Origin: Peptostreptococcaceae bacterium
GTDB lineage: Bacteria; Bacillota; Clostridia; Peptostreptococcales; Acidaminobacteraceae
Assembly (NCBI GenBank): GCA_027064135.1
Contig: JAMOQG010000019.1
Coordinates: 96,571 to 160,570, forward strand
Reading direction: 5' to 3'
DNA length: 64,000 nucleotides
The position numbers and the translations under genes are program-made. Positions within the stretch are counted from its first letter, which is position 1; each line of letters opens with the position of its first letter. The notes beneath the pieces are model-generated. The model saw nothing but the letters and a program-made list of their open reading frames with translations, did not search any database and was not told where the DNA came from. Below, one piece after another: positions 1-14,743 of this stretch.

Positions 1-30
1 TGAAAATAAAAATGGATTTGATGTGAGAAT

Positions 31-234
31 ATGAAAAAACATAATATTATGGAAGAATTGTGTGAGGAATACATTGAAAAATCAGATGAGCATGAAATTA
101 ACATTGAAAAAGATTCTAAAGTTTTAAAGAATACTTTAGATATGGATATTAGGGAGAATATCCCTCCTCAATTAATATCGATAGTTGCAGGTGTTGTAAA
201 TATTATTGAGATATTGGAAAAAGGTGAGGAATGA
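31..234 (+). CDS. hypothetical protein, 67 aa
   Basis: Intact ORF immediately upstream of, and overlapping, the YaaR-like ORF; no family recognised. Confidence 0.5.
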   Translation: MKKHNIMEELCEEYIEKSDEHEINIEKDSKVLKNTLDMDIRENIPPQLISIVAGVVNIIEILEKGEE

Positions 235-677
235 GAGTAAAAAAAACTAGTGGTATAGAAAGTAAAAAGAAAGTAAAATCTATAAAAATGATTGAAGAAG
301 ATGCAAACCGCATTTCTTTTACAGAAATTTTAGCGTCTACTGAAGAGGAAAATATGCGAGAAGCTCTTACTGATGTTCTAGAAAAAATAAATAAAAAAGG
401 AAAAGAATTAGTAAGTAATAGAACTGTTGAGAATTTATTAGAATATAAAAAAATGGTGAAAAATTTTATAGAAGATGCTGTAAATTTTGGTTTGAAAATA
501 AATGCAAGAAGAGGGTATGGACTTAGTGGACGAACTAAAATACTTAGAACCGTGAGCACAATTGATAAGCGGCTTATTGAATTAACGGATATAATAATGA
601 AGCAAGAAAGTAAAGGAATAAAGCTTTTAGAAAAAGTAGGACAGATTGAAGGACTGTTGTTAAATATTTTTATTTAA
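231..677 (+). CDS. YaaR/DUF327 family protein
   Basis: 148 aa; pattern FxEIL...ALxxVxxxGKxLxxxxTxxNLxxYKxxVKxFI...RRGYGxxGRxKIL is typical of YaaR family. Confidence 0.75.
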   Translation: MRVKKTSGIESKKKVKSIKMIEEDANRISFTEILASTEEENMREALTDVLEKINKKGKELVSNRTVENLLEYKKMVKNFIEDAVNFGLKINARRGYGLSGRTKILRTVSTIDKRLIELTDIIMKQESKGIKLLEKVGQIEGLLLNIFI

Positions 678-728
678 AAAAAGATTGACAATGTTACGAA
701 AATGTAATATTATGAATTTTAATAAAAA

Positions 729-974
729 GCGATGAGAAAAAGAGTAAGTTTAATTATTTAATTAAGCGAGTCGGTGATGGTGGAAGTCCGATATTAAATA
801 TTAAATTGAAAAACCTTTTTGAGCTATTAACCGAAATCGTAAGAGAGTAGGCTTAATCGGGACTGACCGTTATATCAGTAGAGTATCGATGTTTTCTGTA
901 CTTGATAAATAACCAAGGTGGTATAGCAAAGTTAAGTCTTTTGTCCTTTATTTAGGATAAGAGGCTTTTTTTAT
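729..974 (+). promoter_or_regulatory. T-box leader upstream of asnA
   Basis: GGTGatGGTGGAAGTCC-like stem I segment, GAAaaACCttttTGAG specifier-loop-like segment, AAGGTGGtatagC T-box-like motif (912-925), followed by a terminator and asnA. Confidence 0.8.
934..974 (+). terminator. T-box-linked intrinsic terminator
   Basis: AAGTCTTTTGTCCT-ttattt-AGGATAAGAGGCTT followed by T-run. Confidence 0.8.
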
Positions 975-1034
975 TGTTGAGTTATTATACAAGAGAGAAA
1001 AGAAATTAGGATGAGTAATTTAAGGAGGAATAAA

Positions 1035-2042
1035 ATGAAAAGATTGAGAATTATTGAAGGGTATAAGTCGTATATGACATTAATGGAAACGGAAGTAGCA
1101 ATTAAAGAAACTAAGGATTTTTTTGAAAGAGATTTATCTAGAAGCCTAAATTTAACAAGAGTTTCTGCACCACTTTTTGTACTACCGAAATCTGGTTTAA
1201 ATGATAACTTAAATGGTGTTGAAAGACCTGTTGGGTTTGATCTTAAGGAAACTGGAGAAGTAGCTGAAATTGTACATTCACTAGCAAAATGGAAAAGAAT
1301 GGCACTTTATAGATATGGGATTGAAGCAAATCATGGAATTTATACTGATATGAATGCAATTAGAAGAGATGAAGAATTAGATAATTTACACTCTGTTTAT
1401 GTTGATCAGTGGGACTGGGAGAAAGTAATTATAAAAGAAAACAGAACAAAAGAATATTTAGAAGAAACTGTAAGAAAAATCTACAAGGTCTTAAGAGATT
1501 TGGAATTATTTCTATATAACAGATATCCATATCTTCAAAGAAATTTGCCTAAGGAGATTAAATTTATTACTACTCAAGAATTAGAGGATATGTATCCAGA
1601 TTTATCACCGTCAGAAAGAGAAAATAAAATAACAGAAAAGTATTATGCAGTTTTCTTAGAAAAAATTGGTGGAGAACTTGAATCAGGAATTAAGCATGAT
1701 GGTAGAGCGCCTGATTATGATGATTGGGAATTGAATGGAGATATATTGGTTTGGAATCCGGTTTTAAAAAGAGCTTTTGAACTTTCTTCAATGGGAATAA
1801 GAGTTGATGAAAAAGCACTTGAAAAACAGTTGAAAATTAGAGGTTGTGAGGATAGAAAAGAATTTAAATATCACAAGATGTTGCTTGAGGGTAAATTGCC
1901 ATTAACAATTGGTGGAGGAATAGGCCAATCTAGAATGTGCATGTTCTTCTTAAGAAAAGCTCATATTGGTGAAGTCCAAGCAAGTGTATGGCCTGAAAAA
2001 ATGATTGATGATTGTAAAGAAGCTGGTATTCATTTATTGTAA
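1035..2042 (+). CDS. asnA: aspartate--ammonia ligase AsnA
   Basis: [23 protein letters not shown]...[12 protein letters not shown]...[14 protein letters not shown]; start placed at ATG 1035 after AAGGAGG rather than 1011. Confidence 0.95.
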   Translation: MKRLRIIEGYKSYMTLMETEVAIKETKDFFERDLSRSLNLTRVSAPLFVLPKSGLNDNLNGVERPVGFDLKETGEVAEIVHSLAKWKRMALYRYGIEANHGIYTDMNAIRRDEELDNLHSVYVDQWDWEKVIIKENRTKEYLEETVRKIYKVLRDLELFLYNRYPYLQRNLPKEIKFITTQELEDMYPDLSPSERENKITEKYYAVFLEKIGGELESGIKHDGRAPDYDDWELNGDILVWNPVLKRAFELSSMGIRVDEKALEKQLKIRGCEDRKEFKYHKMLLEGKLPLTIGGGIGQSRMCMFFLRKAHIGEVQASVWPEKMIDDCKEAGIHLL

Positions 2043-2047
2043 AATTC

Positions 2048-2083
2048 AAATGCTTTATATCTTTTAGATATAGGGCATTTTTC
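2048..2083 (+). terminator. intrinsic terminator after asnA
   Basis: AAATGCTTTATATC-ttttA-GATATAGGGCATTTTT. Confidence 0.75.
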
Positions 2084-2176
2084 ATGATTATAATTAGAAT
2101 TTATTTAAATATTTCAAAAAACGTGATATTATAAGAAGGAGTAATTTTTGAATGTTTATATAGTTTGGAGTGAATA

Positions 2177-6342
<4,166 letters not shown>

Positions 6343-6366
6343 AGAAAGAAAACAAGGAGGAAGAAA

Positions 6367-6654
6367 ATGGCATTAACTGTAAAAGATGTAGAGCATGTTG
6401 CAAAATTATCAAGATTATCATTTAGTGATGATGAAAAAGCGGATTTCATTGAAAAATTAAATAGTGTAGTTGATTATATTGAACAACTTGGAGAAGTTGA
6501 CGTTGAAGGTGTAAAACCAACTTATAATGTGTTAGATATTAAAAATGTGTTTAGAGAAGATAAAGTTGAAAAATCATTCGATAGAAAAGATATAATTGCA
6601 AATGCACCAAGTGCAGAAGGCGGATGTTTTAAAGTACCTAAAGTAGTTAAGTAG
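6367..6654 (+). CDS. gatC: Asp-tRNA(Asn)/Glu-tRNA(Gln) amidotransferase subunit C
   Basis: VKDVEHVAKLSRLSFSDDE; start of gatCAB. Confidence 0.93.
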   Translation: MALTVKDVEHVAKLSRLSFSDDEKADFIEKLNSVVDYIEQLGEVDVEGVKPTYNVLDIKNVFREDKVEKSFDRKDIIANAPSAEGGCFKVPKVVK

Positions 6655-6666
6655 AAAGGAGAAAAA

Positions 6667-8121
6667 ATGGAATTTTTTAATTTAACAGCTCATGAAGTTA
6701 GAGATATGTTGAGAAATAAAGAAGTTACATCAGTAGAATTGGTTGAAAGCATGTTTTCTAGAATTGATGATGTAGAAAATGATTTGAATTCATTTTTAAA
6801 AACATATAAAGAAGAAGCTTTAGAAAAAGCAAAAGAAATTGATAAAAGATTAAGTAATGGGGAAGAACTTGGTGATTTAGCAGGTATTCCTATTGCTGTA
6901 AAAGATAATATGTGTACTACTGGTAAAAATACTACTTGTGCATCTAAAATGCTTGAGAATTTTAAGCCACCTTATAATGCTACTGTTGTTGAAAAGTTGG
7001 AAAATGAAGGTGCTATAATAATTGGAAAAACAAATATGGATGAATTCGCAATGGGTTCTTCAACAGAAAATTCAGCATTCCAAATCACAAAAAACCCATG
7101 GGATCTTGATAGAGTACCAGGAGGTTCTTCAGGTGGATCGGCAGCAGCAGTTACTGCAGGTGAAGCATTTTTAGCACTTGGAAGTGATACTGGTGGTTCA
7201 ATCAGACAACCGGCTTCTTTATGTGGAATAGTTGGACTAAAACCTACTTATGGTTTAGTTTCAAGGTATGGACTAATTGCATTTGCATCTAGTTTAGATC
7301 AAATTGGTCCATTAAGTAAAGACGTTGAAGATTCAGCAATTATGCTCAATGCAATTGCTGGTCATGATAGAAGAGATTCAACTAGTGCTAATAAAGAAAA
7401 AATTGATTATAAAAAATCTTTAATAAATGATGTAAAAGGGATGAAAATTGGTGTACCAAAAGAATATTTTGGGGAAGGAATTAATGATGAAGTTAAAGAA
7501 CTTATATATAAAGCTCTTGATAAATTAGTTGAATTAGGTGCTGAATATGAAATGATTTCTTTGCCTCATGTAGAATATTCGCTTCCAACTTATTATATTA
7601 TTGCACCGGCTGAAGCGTCATCTAATCTTGCTAGATTTGATGGTATTAGATATGGATATAGAACTGCACAATTTGATGGTGTAGATGATTTATATACAAG
7701 AACTAGAACAGAAGGATTTGGCGAAGAAGTAAAAAGAAGAATTATGATTGGAACACATTCTTTAGCTTCAGGATATTATGATGCATATTATAATAAAGCT
7801 ATGAAAGTAAGAACTTTGATTAAGAATGATTTTGATAAAGCATTTGAAAAATATGATTGTATTATTACTCCTACAGTAACTGATAAAGCATTTAAAATTG
7901 GAGAAAAAACAGATGATCCGCTTGCTATGTATATGGGAGATGTATGTACTGTTCCTGTAAATATTGCTGGTGTACCTGCAATTTCAATACCAGCTGGATT
8001 TGTTGATTCAATGCCAATTGGAATGCAGATTATTGGGAACCATTTTGATGAAGAAACTATTTTAAGAGTAGCATATACTTTTGAAAAAAATACTGATTTT
8101 AATAGAAGAGCCAAGCTGTAG
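6667..8121 (+). CDS. gatA: Asp-tRNA(Asn)/Glu-tRNA(Gln) amidotransferase subunit A
   Basis: [37 protein letters not shown] amidase signature. Confidence 0.97.
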   Translation: MEFFNLTAHEVRDMLRNKEVTSVELVESMFSRIDDVENDLNSFLKTYKEEALEKAKEIDKRLSNGEELGDLAGIPIAVKDNMCTTGKNTTCASKMLENFKPPYNATVVEKLENEGAIIIGKTNMDEFAMGSSTENSAFQITKNPWDLDRVPGGSSGGSAAAVTAGEAFLALGSDTGGSIRQPASLCGIVGLKPTYGLVSRYGLIAFASSLDQIGPLSKDVEDSAIMLNAIAGHDRRDSTSANKEKIDYKKSLINDVKGMKIGVPKEYFGEGINDEVKELIYKALDKLVELGAEYEMISLPHVEYSLPTYYIIAPAEASSNLARFDGIRYGYRTAQFDGVDDLYTRTRTEGFGEEVKRRIMIGTHSLASGYYDAYYNKAMKVRTLIKNDFDKAFEKYDCIITPTVTDKAFKIGEKTDDPLAMYMGDVCTVPVNIAGVPAISIPAGFVDSMPIGMQIIGNHFDEETILRVAYTFEKNTDFNRRAKL

Positions 8122-8135
8122 AAAGGAGATATGTA

Positions 8136-9560
8136 ATGGAATTTAAAACTATTGTTGGACTTGAAATTCACTCTGAGTTAAAAACTAAGTCTAAAATATT
8201 TTGTGGTTGTACAACGGAATTTGGTGGAGAAGTAAATACGCAATGTTGTCCTGTGTGTTTAGGACTTCCAGGTAGTCTACCAGTTGTAAATAAAAAAGTT
8301 ATTGATTTTGCGATTAAAACAGGTCTTTCTTTTAATTGTGATATTGCTAGATATAGTAAAATGGATAGAAAGAATTATTTTTATCCGGATTTAGTTAAAG
8401 CTTATCAAATTTCACAATATGATCTGCCTTTATGTTCAAATGGAGGGATAGAAATTGAGAAAGCTGATGGAACTAAAAAAGAAATTAGATTGATAAGAAT
8501 TCATATAGAAGAAGATACTGGAAAATCATTACATGGATTAGAAGATGTATCACTTCTTGATTATAATAGAAGTGGCGTTGGACTTGTTGAAATTGTTACT
8601 CAACCTGATATTAGTACTTCAGAGGAAGCTGTATTATTTTTAGATGAATTAAAAGCTACTTTAGAATATTTAGAGGTATCTGATGTAAAAATGGAACAAG
8701 GTTCACTTAGATGTGATGTTAATGTTAATGTTGTTTCGCTTGATGGAACTTTAAAAAGTAATATTAGTGAGATTAAAAACTTAAATTCATTTAAAGCTGT
8801 TCAAAAAGCAATTGAATTTGAAACTATAAGACATACTGAATTATTAAAAAAAGGAGAAAACACTAAAAAAGATACAAGAAGATGGGATTCGGAAAATAAT
8901 ACTACGTTATTTATGAGAGATAAACAACATGTTCAAGATTATAGATATTTTCCGGAGCCAGATATTGTAGATTTTGAAATTAGTGAAGAATGGATTCAAG
9001 ATATTAAAGATAATTTGCCTGAACTTCCTAAAGCTAGAAAAAATAGATTTATGAGTGAATATGGTATTCCAGCTTATGATGCAAATGTACTTGTTAGAGA
9101 TAAAAAATTAGCAAATTATTTTGAAGAAATATGTAAAGGTTTTAAAGATGCAAAATTAGTAAGCAATTGGATTATGACTGAACTTTTAAGAAGAATGAAT
9201 TTAGAAGAAGTTACTTTAGAAGAGTTAAAATTCTCTGTTGAGGATCTTATTGTATTATTCACTCAATTATCTGAAAGTAAAATAAGTAATGGATCTGCAA
9301 AAAAAGTGTTTAGAGAAATGTTTGAAGAAGGAAAGAAACCTTTAGATATAATAGAAGAAAAAGGTATGGCTCAAATATCGGATGATAGTTTTATAGAAGG
9401 TCTTGTTAATGAAGTTCTAGTAGCTAATCCTGAAGCGATAGAGGATATTAAAAACGGAAAAGATAGAGCAATAGGTTTCTTAGTTGGCCAAGTTATGAAA
9501 AAATCAAGAGGTAAAGCAAATCCGCAAATGGTAAGTGAGCTAATTAAGAAAAAATGTTAA
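8136..9560 (+). CDS. gatB: Asp-tRNA(Asn)/Glu-tRNA(Gln) amidotransferase subunit B
   Basis: VGLEIHSELKTKSKIFC, CPVCLGLPGSLPVVN, RKNYFYPDLVKAYQISQYD. Confidence 0.97.
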   Translation: MEFKTIVGLEIHSELKTKSKIFCGCTTEFGGEVNTQCCPVCLGLPGSLPVVNKKVIDFAIKTGLSFNCDIARYSKMDRKNYFYPDLVKAYQISQYDLPLCSNGGIEIEKADGTKKEIRLIRIHIEEDTGKSLHGLEDVSLLDYNRSGVGLVEIVTQPDISTSEEAVLFLDELKATLEYLEVSDVKMEQGSLRCDVNVNVVSLDGTLKSNISEIKNLNSFKAVQKAIEFETIRHTELLKKGENTKKDTRRWDSENNTTLFMRDKQHVQDYRYFPEPDIVDFEISEEWIQDIKDNLPELPKARKNRFMSEYGIPAYDANVLVRDKKLANYFEEICKGFKDAKLVSNWIMTELLRRMNLEEVTLEELKFSVEDLIVLFTQLSESKISNGSAKKVFREMFEEGKKPLDIIEEKGMAQISDDSFIEGLVNEVLVANPEAIEDIKNGKDRAIGFLVGQVMKKSRGKANPQMVSELIKKKC

Positions 9561-9590
9561 ATAATTTAAAACTGAATTTTATTTAAAAAT

Positions 9591-9637
9591 AAAAAACCAG
9601 CTATAATATTGAAATTTCAATATTATGCTGGTTTTTT
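9591..9637 (+). terminator. terminator after gatB
   Basis: AAAAAACCAGCtATAATATTGAAATTTCAATATTATGCTGGTTTTTT. Confidence 0.85.
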
Positions 9638-9665
9638 ATATATAGTTTTAATTTTTTTAAAAAAC

Positions 9666-9694
9666 TTGACTGTTGGTCATAAATGTGGTTTAAT
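9666..9694 (+). promoter_or_regulatory. sigma-A type promoter of YhgE operon
   Basis: TTGACT (9666-9671), 17-nt spacer, TTTAAT (9689-9694). Confidence 0.65.
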
Positions 9695-9721
9695 AAGAAG
9701 GTAGAAAATGACTAAAAGTCA
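9667..9721. promoter_or_regulatory. two candidate TetR-family operators
   Basis: TGACTgttGGTCA at 9667-9679 (overlapping -35) and TGACTaaaAGTCA at 9709-9721 (within AATGACTAAAAGTCATT 9707-9723); centres 42 bp apart; tetR gene at 14744. Confidence 0.55.
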
Positions 9722-9743
9722 TTAAATGGAGAGAGGTGGTTAT

Positions 9744-12617
9744 TTGAAATTAAAAGTTATTATGGATGATTTAAAATCTTTAAGCAAGAATAAATTTATG
9801 ATTGCTACAATTATTGCAATAATGCTGATACCGGTTATTTATGGAGGGTTATATCTTGCTGCTTTTTGGGCACCATATGATAGCACTGAAAAAATTAATG
9901 TTGCAGTTGTAAATCTAGATGAGGGATATATCAATGATGACAAAGAATTAAAAGAATATGGTAAAGATATAGAAAAAAATCTTATGCACAATGATGATTT
10001 AGGTTGGTATTTTGAATCGGATTACGATAAAGCAATTCAAGGACTTGAAAATGATAAGTATTATTCTATATATGTGATACCTAAAGATTTTTCTATGAAA
10101 CTAGAAAGATTGAAAAAAGGTGAGCTCAATAAACCTAAAATTACATTTATACCAAATGAAAAGAAAAATTATATTAATTCGTTAATTAATCAGAGAGGAT
10201 TAAGTTCTTTGCAATACGAGATTAATTCGAAAATTTCAAGTATGTTCGCAAGTACAATTATTAATGATTTGAGATTGATGAAAGACGGATTAAATACAGG
10301 AAGTGAAGCCTTATTTTTACTTACCGAAGGTAGTAGTGAATTGCAAGAGAAAATTCCTGTTTTACAAAGTGGGATTGAAAAATTAAACGAAGGAACCGAA
10401 CTTTTAAGTGAAAAACTTGATGATGCTTCGGATGGTGCGAAAAAAATAAATGAAGCAAGCGCATCTTTAAATAGTAAAATGCCTGACTTAATTGACGGAG
10501 CTAATGATTTAAATGATGGAGCTGTACTTATTAGTGAAAAACTTAATGATGCTTCAGACGGAATTAGTTTATTAAATGATTCTTTAATTGCATTTCAAGA
10601 AAAAATGCCAGAGCTACAAGATTCTACAAACGAACTTTTTTTATCTTCTGTAAAACTTGCTGAGAGTGCTAATTCTTTAAAAGAAAAAGGTGGAGAGTTA
10701 GAAGATGCAATGAGTGAATTAAATGATGCAATGGATGAATTAGATGGTGGAATAAGTTATGCTAAAAATAATTCTTTAAATATAGTGAATATTGCTAAAG
10801 ATATTTATGATGAAAGAAAAATAGAAGCAGATAAAGCAAATGAATTAGTAAAGAATAATTTAGGATTTAATGCCTCAATAAATATTACAGAAAAGGATGT
10901 TAATGATATTATAAATGTTTTGGCGGCTTCTGGACAAGTTGCTCTTGCAAATGATTTAGGGCATGATTTTGAAATTATTTCAGAAATGGGAGAAGCGGTT
11001 TTAAAAGCAAATTCTCTTTTAGATGATGCGAATAAAATTAAAATAGATATTAATAATCCAGATGATGCAAGTATTGAAATAATGAATATTTTGGGAAATG
11101 AAATTCCAAATGAGCTTATGAATATTTCTATTATTGAGGCAAAGTTATTTCCCCCTATGGGTGATTCAGTAAAGCATTTTAGCGATGCTGCAGATTTCTT
11201 TACAAGTATTGGTCAAAATGAAATATCATCAAAGTTGCTATTAGTTAAAGTAACTTTAGAAAATTTAGAAAGCACTTTGCCTATAACTAATGATGAGATG
11301 ATTGCGAAACAGAAAAATATTGAAATTGAACTATCAAATTATGGTAATGTTTTATCGAAAAAATTAGAAGCTCAAGCACTTTTTGATGCAAATTTAGCTC
11401 TTGCAAGAGGCTTAGGCGATGGATCTGATGGTACTAATAAAATAAAAGATGGAATAGAAAAAATTGAAGAAAATATGGTGAAATTTGTTTCTATGATGGA
11501 TTTGCTTTATAAAAATAATGAATATTTGTCTGGTGGATTAAGTATGCTTAATAATAAAATCCCGGATTTAGAGCAAGGATTAGCTATTGTAAATGATAAT
11601 GCTATACTTCTTGATACTGGAATAGTTAAATTAAAAAATGCTAGTGAGACACTTGCTGAAGGTACTGATGAGTTTTCGAAAAAAATTCCTGATTTGCAAA
11701 TTGGAACAGAAATGTTAGTTGATGGAAGTGAAATGATTTCAGGTGGAATTGATAAACTTCAGAGTGCATCTATTCAACTTAACGAAGGAACTGAAGTTCT
11801 AAATGAAAAAATGCCTGATTTGATTGATGGAGTTAACGAGCTTGCTGATACTACTGATATGTTAAGATTGAAAATGGAAAATGCTGCAAAAGAGATTTCG
11901 GATGTTGTTGTAATGGATTCTCAATCTATGGGTAATTTTATGGCTGAGCCAGTGAAAACAGAAACAGATGAATTATATAATGTTGAAAATTATGGTGCAG
12001 GTTTTACACCTTACTTTGTTTCTTTGGCTCTTTGGGTGGGAGCATTAGCTCTTTTTATTGTAATACCTATTAAAAACAAATCTGGTGTTACAGCTACTCA
12101 ATTTGCTTTAACAAGATATTTAATATTTGCTGTAATTGGAACAATTCAAGCGCTTCTTCTTTCAGGGGTAATCATTAAACTAGGACTAGAACCGTCAAAT
12201 ATGATGCTTTTTATAATTTTTAATGTATTCTTATCATGGACGTTTATAGCGATTGTTCAGTCTTTGATATATGTTTTTGATGATGTAGGAAAGCTAATTT
12301 CAACTGTTTGGTTTGTTTTGCAGTTGACTTCCTGTGGCGGTACGTTTTCAAAAGAATTAACACCAAAATTTTTCCAAGTTATTAGTCCTTATATGCCGTT
12401 TACTTATTCTGTTTCTGGAACTAGAGAAATAATTAGTGGAATAAATAGTAATATATTTTCTAAGGATATAATTATATTATTTGCTTTTCAAGTAATTGCA
12501 CTTTTAATATTGACGATTGGATCAAAATATAAAAATTATGGCGCAGAAAAAGAAGTCATTAATAAAGAAATTGAAAATAATGTTGAAATTAAGGAAAATG
12601 AATTAGTCTATAATTAA
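9744..12617 (+). CDS. YhgE/Pip family membrane protein
   Basis: N-terminal TM then extracellular domain (VNLDEGY...), repeated L-xx-G-xx-L coiled-coil modules, C-terminal multi-TM ABC-2-like region; TTG start at 9744 after GAGAGGTGG. Confidence 0.85.
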   Translation: MKLKVIMDDLKSLSKNKFMIATIIAIMLIPVIYGGLYLAAFWAPYDSTEKINVAVVNLDEGYINDDKELKEYGKDIEKNLMHNDDLGWYFESDYDKAIQGLENDKYYSIYVIPKDFSMKLERLKKGELNKPKITFIPNEKKNYINSLINQRGLSSLQYEINSKISSMFASTIINDLRLMKDGLNTGSEALFLLTEGSSELQEKIPVLQSGIEKLNEGTELLSEKLDDASDGAKKINEASASLNSKMPDLIDGANDLNDGAVLISEKLNDASDGISLLNDSLIAFQEKMPELQDSTNELFLSSVKLAESANSLKEKGGELEDAMSELNDAMDELDGGISYAKNNSLNIVNIAKDIYDERKIEADKANELVKNNLGFNASINITEKDVNDIINVLAASGQVALANDLGHDFEIISEMGEAVLKANSLLDDANKIKIDINNPDDASIEIMNILGNEIPNELMNISIIEAKLFPPMGDSVKHFSDAADFFTSIGQNEISSKLLLVKVTLENLESTLPITNDEMIAKQKNIEIELSNYGNVLSKKLEAQALFDANLALARGLGDGSDGTNKIKDGIEKIEENMVKFVSMMDLLYKNNEYLSGGLSMLNNKIPDLEQGLAIVNDNAILLDTGIVKLKNASETLAEGTDEFSKKIPDLQIGTEMLVDGSEMISGGIDKLQSASIQLNEGTEVLNEKMPDLIDGVNELADTTDMLRLKMENAAKEISDVVVMDSQSMGNFMAEPVKTETDELYNVENYGAGFTPYFVSLALWVGALALFIVIPIKNKSGVTATQFALTRYLIFAVIGTIQALLLSGVIIKLGLEPSNMMLFIIFNVFLSWTFIAIVQSLIYVFDDVGKLISTVWFVLQLTSCGGTFSKELTPKFFQVISPYMPFTYSVSGTREIISGINSNIFSKDIIILFAFQVIALLILTIGSKYKNYGAEKEVINKEIENNVEIKENELVYN

Positions 12618-12629
12618 AAGGATGGTATT

Positions 12630-14648
12630 ATGAAAAAATCTAAAATAATTGTTTTTACTATTGTATTGTTAAGTCTTGTTATGCCGAATTGTGTATTTGC
12701 CAGTTCTAATGATGAGGTTAAATTTATAGATAGTAATTTAGAAAAAGGAATTAGAGAAAAATTAAATATTGAAAATGGTGTTCTTACAGAAAACAATCTT
12801 TTTTCAATTACAGAACTTAATTTAAGAAATAAAAATATTTCTGATATTTCTGGGATTGAGCATTTGAAAAATCTTAGAAAATTGGATTTAAGTATAAATA
12901 AAATAGAAAAGATTGATGAGCTTAAGTCACTTTCTAAGTTGAAAGAACTTAGTTTGTATCATAATGAAATTGAAGATATTAATGCTTTAAAGGATTTGAA
13001 AAATTTAGAGGAATTAAATTTAAATGATAATAAAATTTTAGACATCTATCCTATTGATCAATTAAAGAATTTAAAGAGAGTTTTTTTAGATAAAAATTAT
13101 ATTAGAGATTTAAAAGCTTTTAAAAACTTAAATGGTATCGAGATGCTTTCGCTTTCAAATAATGAAATTGATGATATTGAAGAGCTAAAGTATATTTATA
13201 ATGTTGAAATGTTATATTTAAATAACAATATGATTTCTGATGTTTCAGTGCTTAAAAGGTTTCCAAAACTTGTGAAACTTGAAATTGATAATAATAAAAT
13301 TGAGAGTATTTCAGATATTCTAAAATTAAAAAAACTTGAAAATTTATCAATTAATAAGAATCCAATAGAAAATGTCAGTGAACTTTCAAAATGTAAGAAT
13401 TTAGAAACTGTATATTATGGGCAACAAAAAATTACTAATTTATTTAATTTAAATGATATTGTTAATGATTTTGATAAAGAGGTCATATTCAAAGATAGAA
13501 ATTTGGAAAAAGCAATTAGAGATGAGATTGAAATATATGAAGAAAAACTTTATAAAAGAGATTTGCTTGATATATATAGTTTGAATTTGTGGAATAAAAA
13601 TATTAAATTTTTAGATGGTATAGAAAATTGTGAAAATCTGCAAGTGTTAAAATTAGGTAAGAACAATATTATTAGTTTGAAACCAATTGAAAAACTTAGT
13701 GAATTAACTAATTTATATTTATATAAAAATCATATATCTAATTTAAGTAATATTAATGGATTAACAAATTTAAGAACTTTAATGATAATTGATTGTGGAC
13801 TTTCTGAAATAAATGGAGTAGAAAATCTAACAGATCTTGAAACGTTATATATTAAATCAAATAATGTAAGTGATATTAATTTGATTAGTGGTCTTTATAA
13901 TCTTGAAAGTTTAAATTTATCTGATAATAACATTGGAAATATTGATTCAATTGGATATTTATATAAATTAGATAACTTAGATATATCAGGAAATGAGATA
14001 AAAGATTTATCACCAATCGGAAGTTTAAATGAACTTACTGAAATAACTTTTAGTGATAATAAAATTTCAACTTTAAAATCTTTATCAAAAAATTTATCTC
14101 TTAAATGGATAATAGGCAGAAAAAATGAGTTAAAGAATTTAGATGGTCTTGATAGTTTGTTTAATCTTGAAAAAGTAATAGTAGATAATAATAATATTAA
14201 CGATATTAAGGGGATTAGAAATTCAAAAGATATTGAAGAATTAAGCTTTTACAAGAATGATATAAGCGATATAAAAACTCTTTATTTATTACCTTATCTA
14301 AGGAAACTAAATTTATATGATAATGAAGTGAGCGATTTAACACCGCTAAAAGAATCAGTCTATTTAGAGAAGTTATTACTTGATAAAAATATGATTAAAG
14401 ACATTTCACCGTTAAAAGATCTTAATGGTCTTTCTACATTGTCGCTTGGGGATAATGATATTAATGACATTTCTAGTTTAAAAAATTTATTTTATTTAGA
14501 ATCTTTTGATATCAGTTATAATAATATAAGAAATATTGAAGTTTTAAAAAGATACCCGTATTTAAAAGATGTAAATGTTAAAGATAATCATATTTCATCA
14601 AGTTATATTCATTCTTTAGTTGACGATAGTGTTGATATTACAAATTAA
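12630..14648 (+). CDS. secreted leucine-rich-repeat (internalin-like) protein
   Basis: Signal peptide MKKSKIIVFTIVLLSLVMPNCVFA; tandem 22-residue LRRs (LKNLEELNLNDNKIxDI); two cap+LRR blocks. Confidence 0.85.
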   Translation: MKKSKIIVFTIVLLSLVMPNCVFASSNDEVKFIDSNLEKGIREKLNIENGVLTENNLFSITELNLRNKNISDISGIEHLKNLRKLDLSINKIEKIDELKSLSKLKELSLYHNEIEDINALKDLKNLEELNLNDNKILDIYPIDQLKNLKRVFLDKNYIRDLKAFKNLNGIEMLSLSNNEIDDIEELKYIYNVEMLYLNNNMISDVSVLKRFPKLVKLEIDNNKIESISDILKLKKLENLSINKNPIENVSELSKCKNLETVYYGQQKITNLFNLNDIVNDFDKEVIFKDRNLEKAIRDEIEIYEEKLYKRDLLDIYSLNLWNKNIKFLDGIENCENLQVLKLGKNNIISLKPIEKLSELTNLYLYKNHISNLSNINGLTNLRTLMIIDCGLSEINGVENLTDLETLYIKSNNVSDINLISGLYNLESLNLSDNNIGNIDSIGYLYKLDNLDISGNEIKDLSPIGSLNELTEITFSDNKISTLKSLSKNLSLKWIIGRKNELKNLDGLDSLFNLEKVIVDNNNINDIKGIRNSKDIEELSFYKNDISDIKTLYLLPYLRKLNLYDNEVSDLTPLKESVYLEKLLLDKNMIKDISPLKDLNGLSTLSLGDNDINDISSLKNLFYLESFDISYNNIRNIEVLKRYPYLKDVNVKDNHISSSYIHSLVDDSVDITN

Positions 14649-14650
14649 CA

Positions 14651-14675
14651 GGAGGGCATAGCCTTCCTTTTTTGT
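14651..14675 (+). terminator. terminator after LRR gene
   Basis: GGAGGGC-ata-GCCTTCC followed by T6. Confidence 0.65.
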
Positions 14676-14692
14676 AAAATATAAAAAAATAT

Positions 14693-14722
14693 TTGTTAAA
14701 TAATGGATTCTTTTATTATAAT
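14693..14722 (+). promoter_or_regulatory. promoter of tetR-family gene
   Basis: TTGTTA - 18 nt - TATAAT upstream of GAGAGGTG RBS. Confidence 0.55.
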
Positions 14723-14743
14723 ATTACATAGAGAGGTGTTAAA

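Noticed and set aside
203-559. 118-aa minus-strand ORF opposite the YaaR gene
   Set aside because: Antisense to a recognisable family; Phe/Ser/Leu-rich composition typical of spurious frames.
10320-11870. Repeated GxxxLxxG(T/S)xxLxxx(M/I)PDLxxG units in the YhgE-like protein as a novel repeat system
   Set aside because: Such coiled-coil repeats are a usual trait of the YhgE/Pip family.
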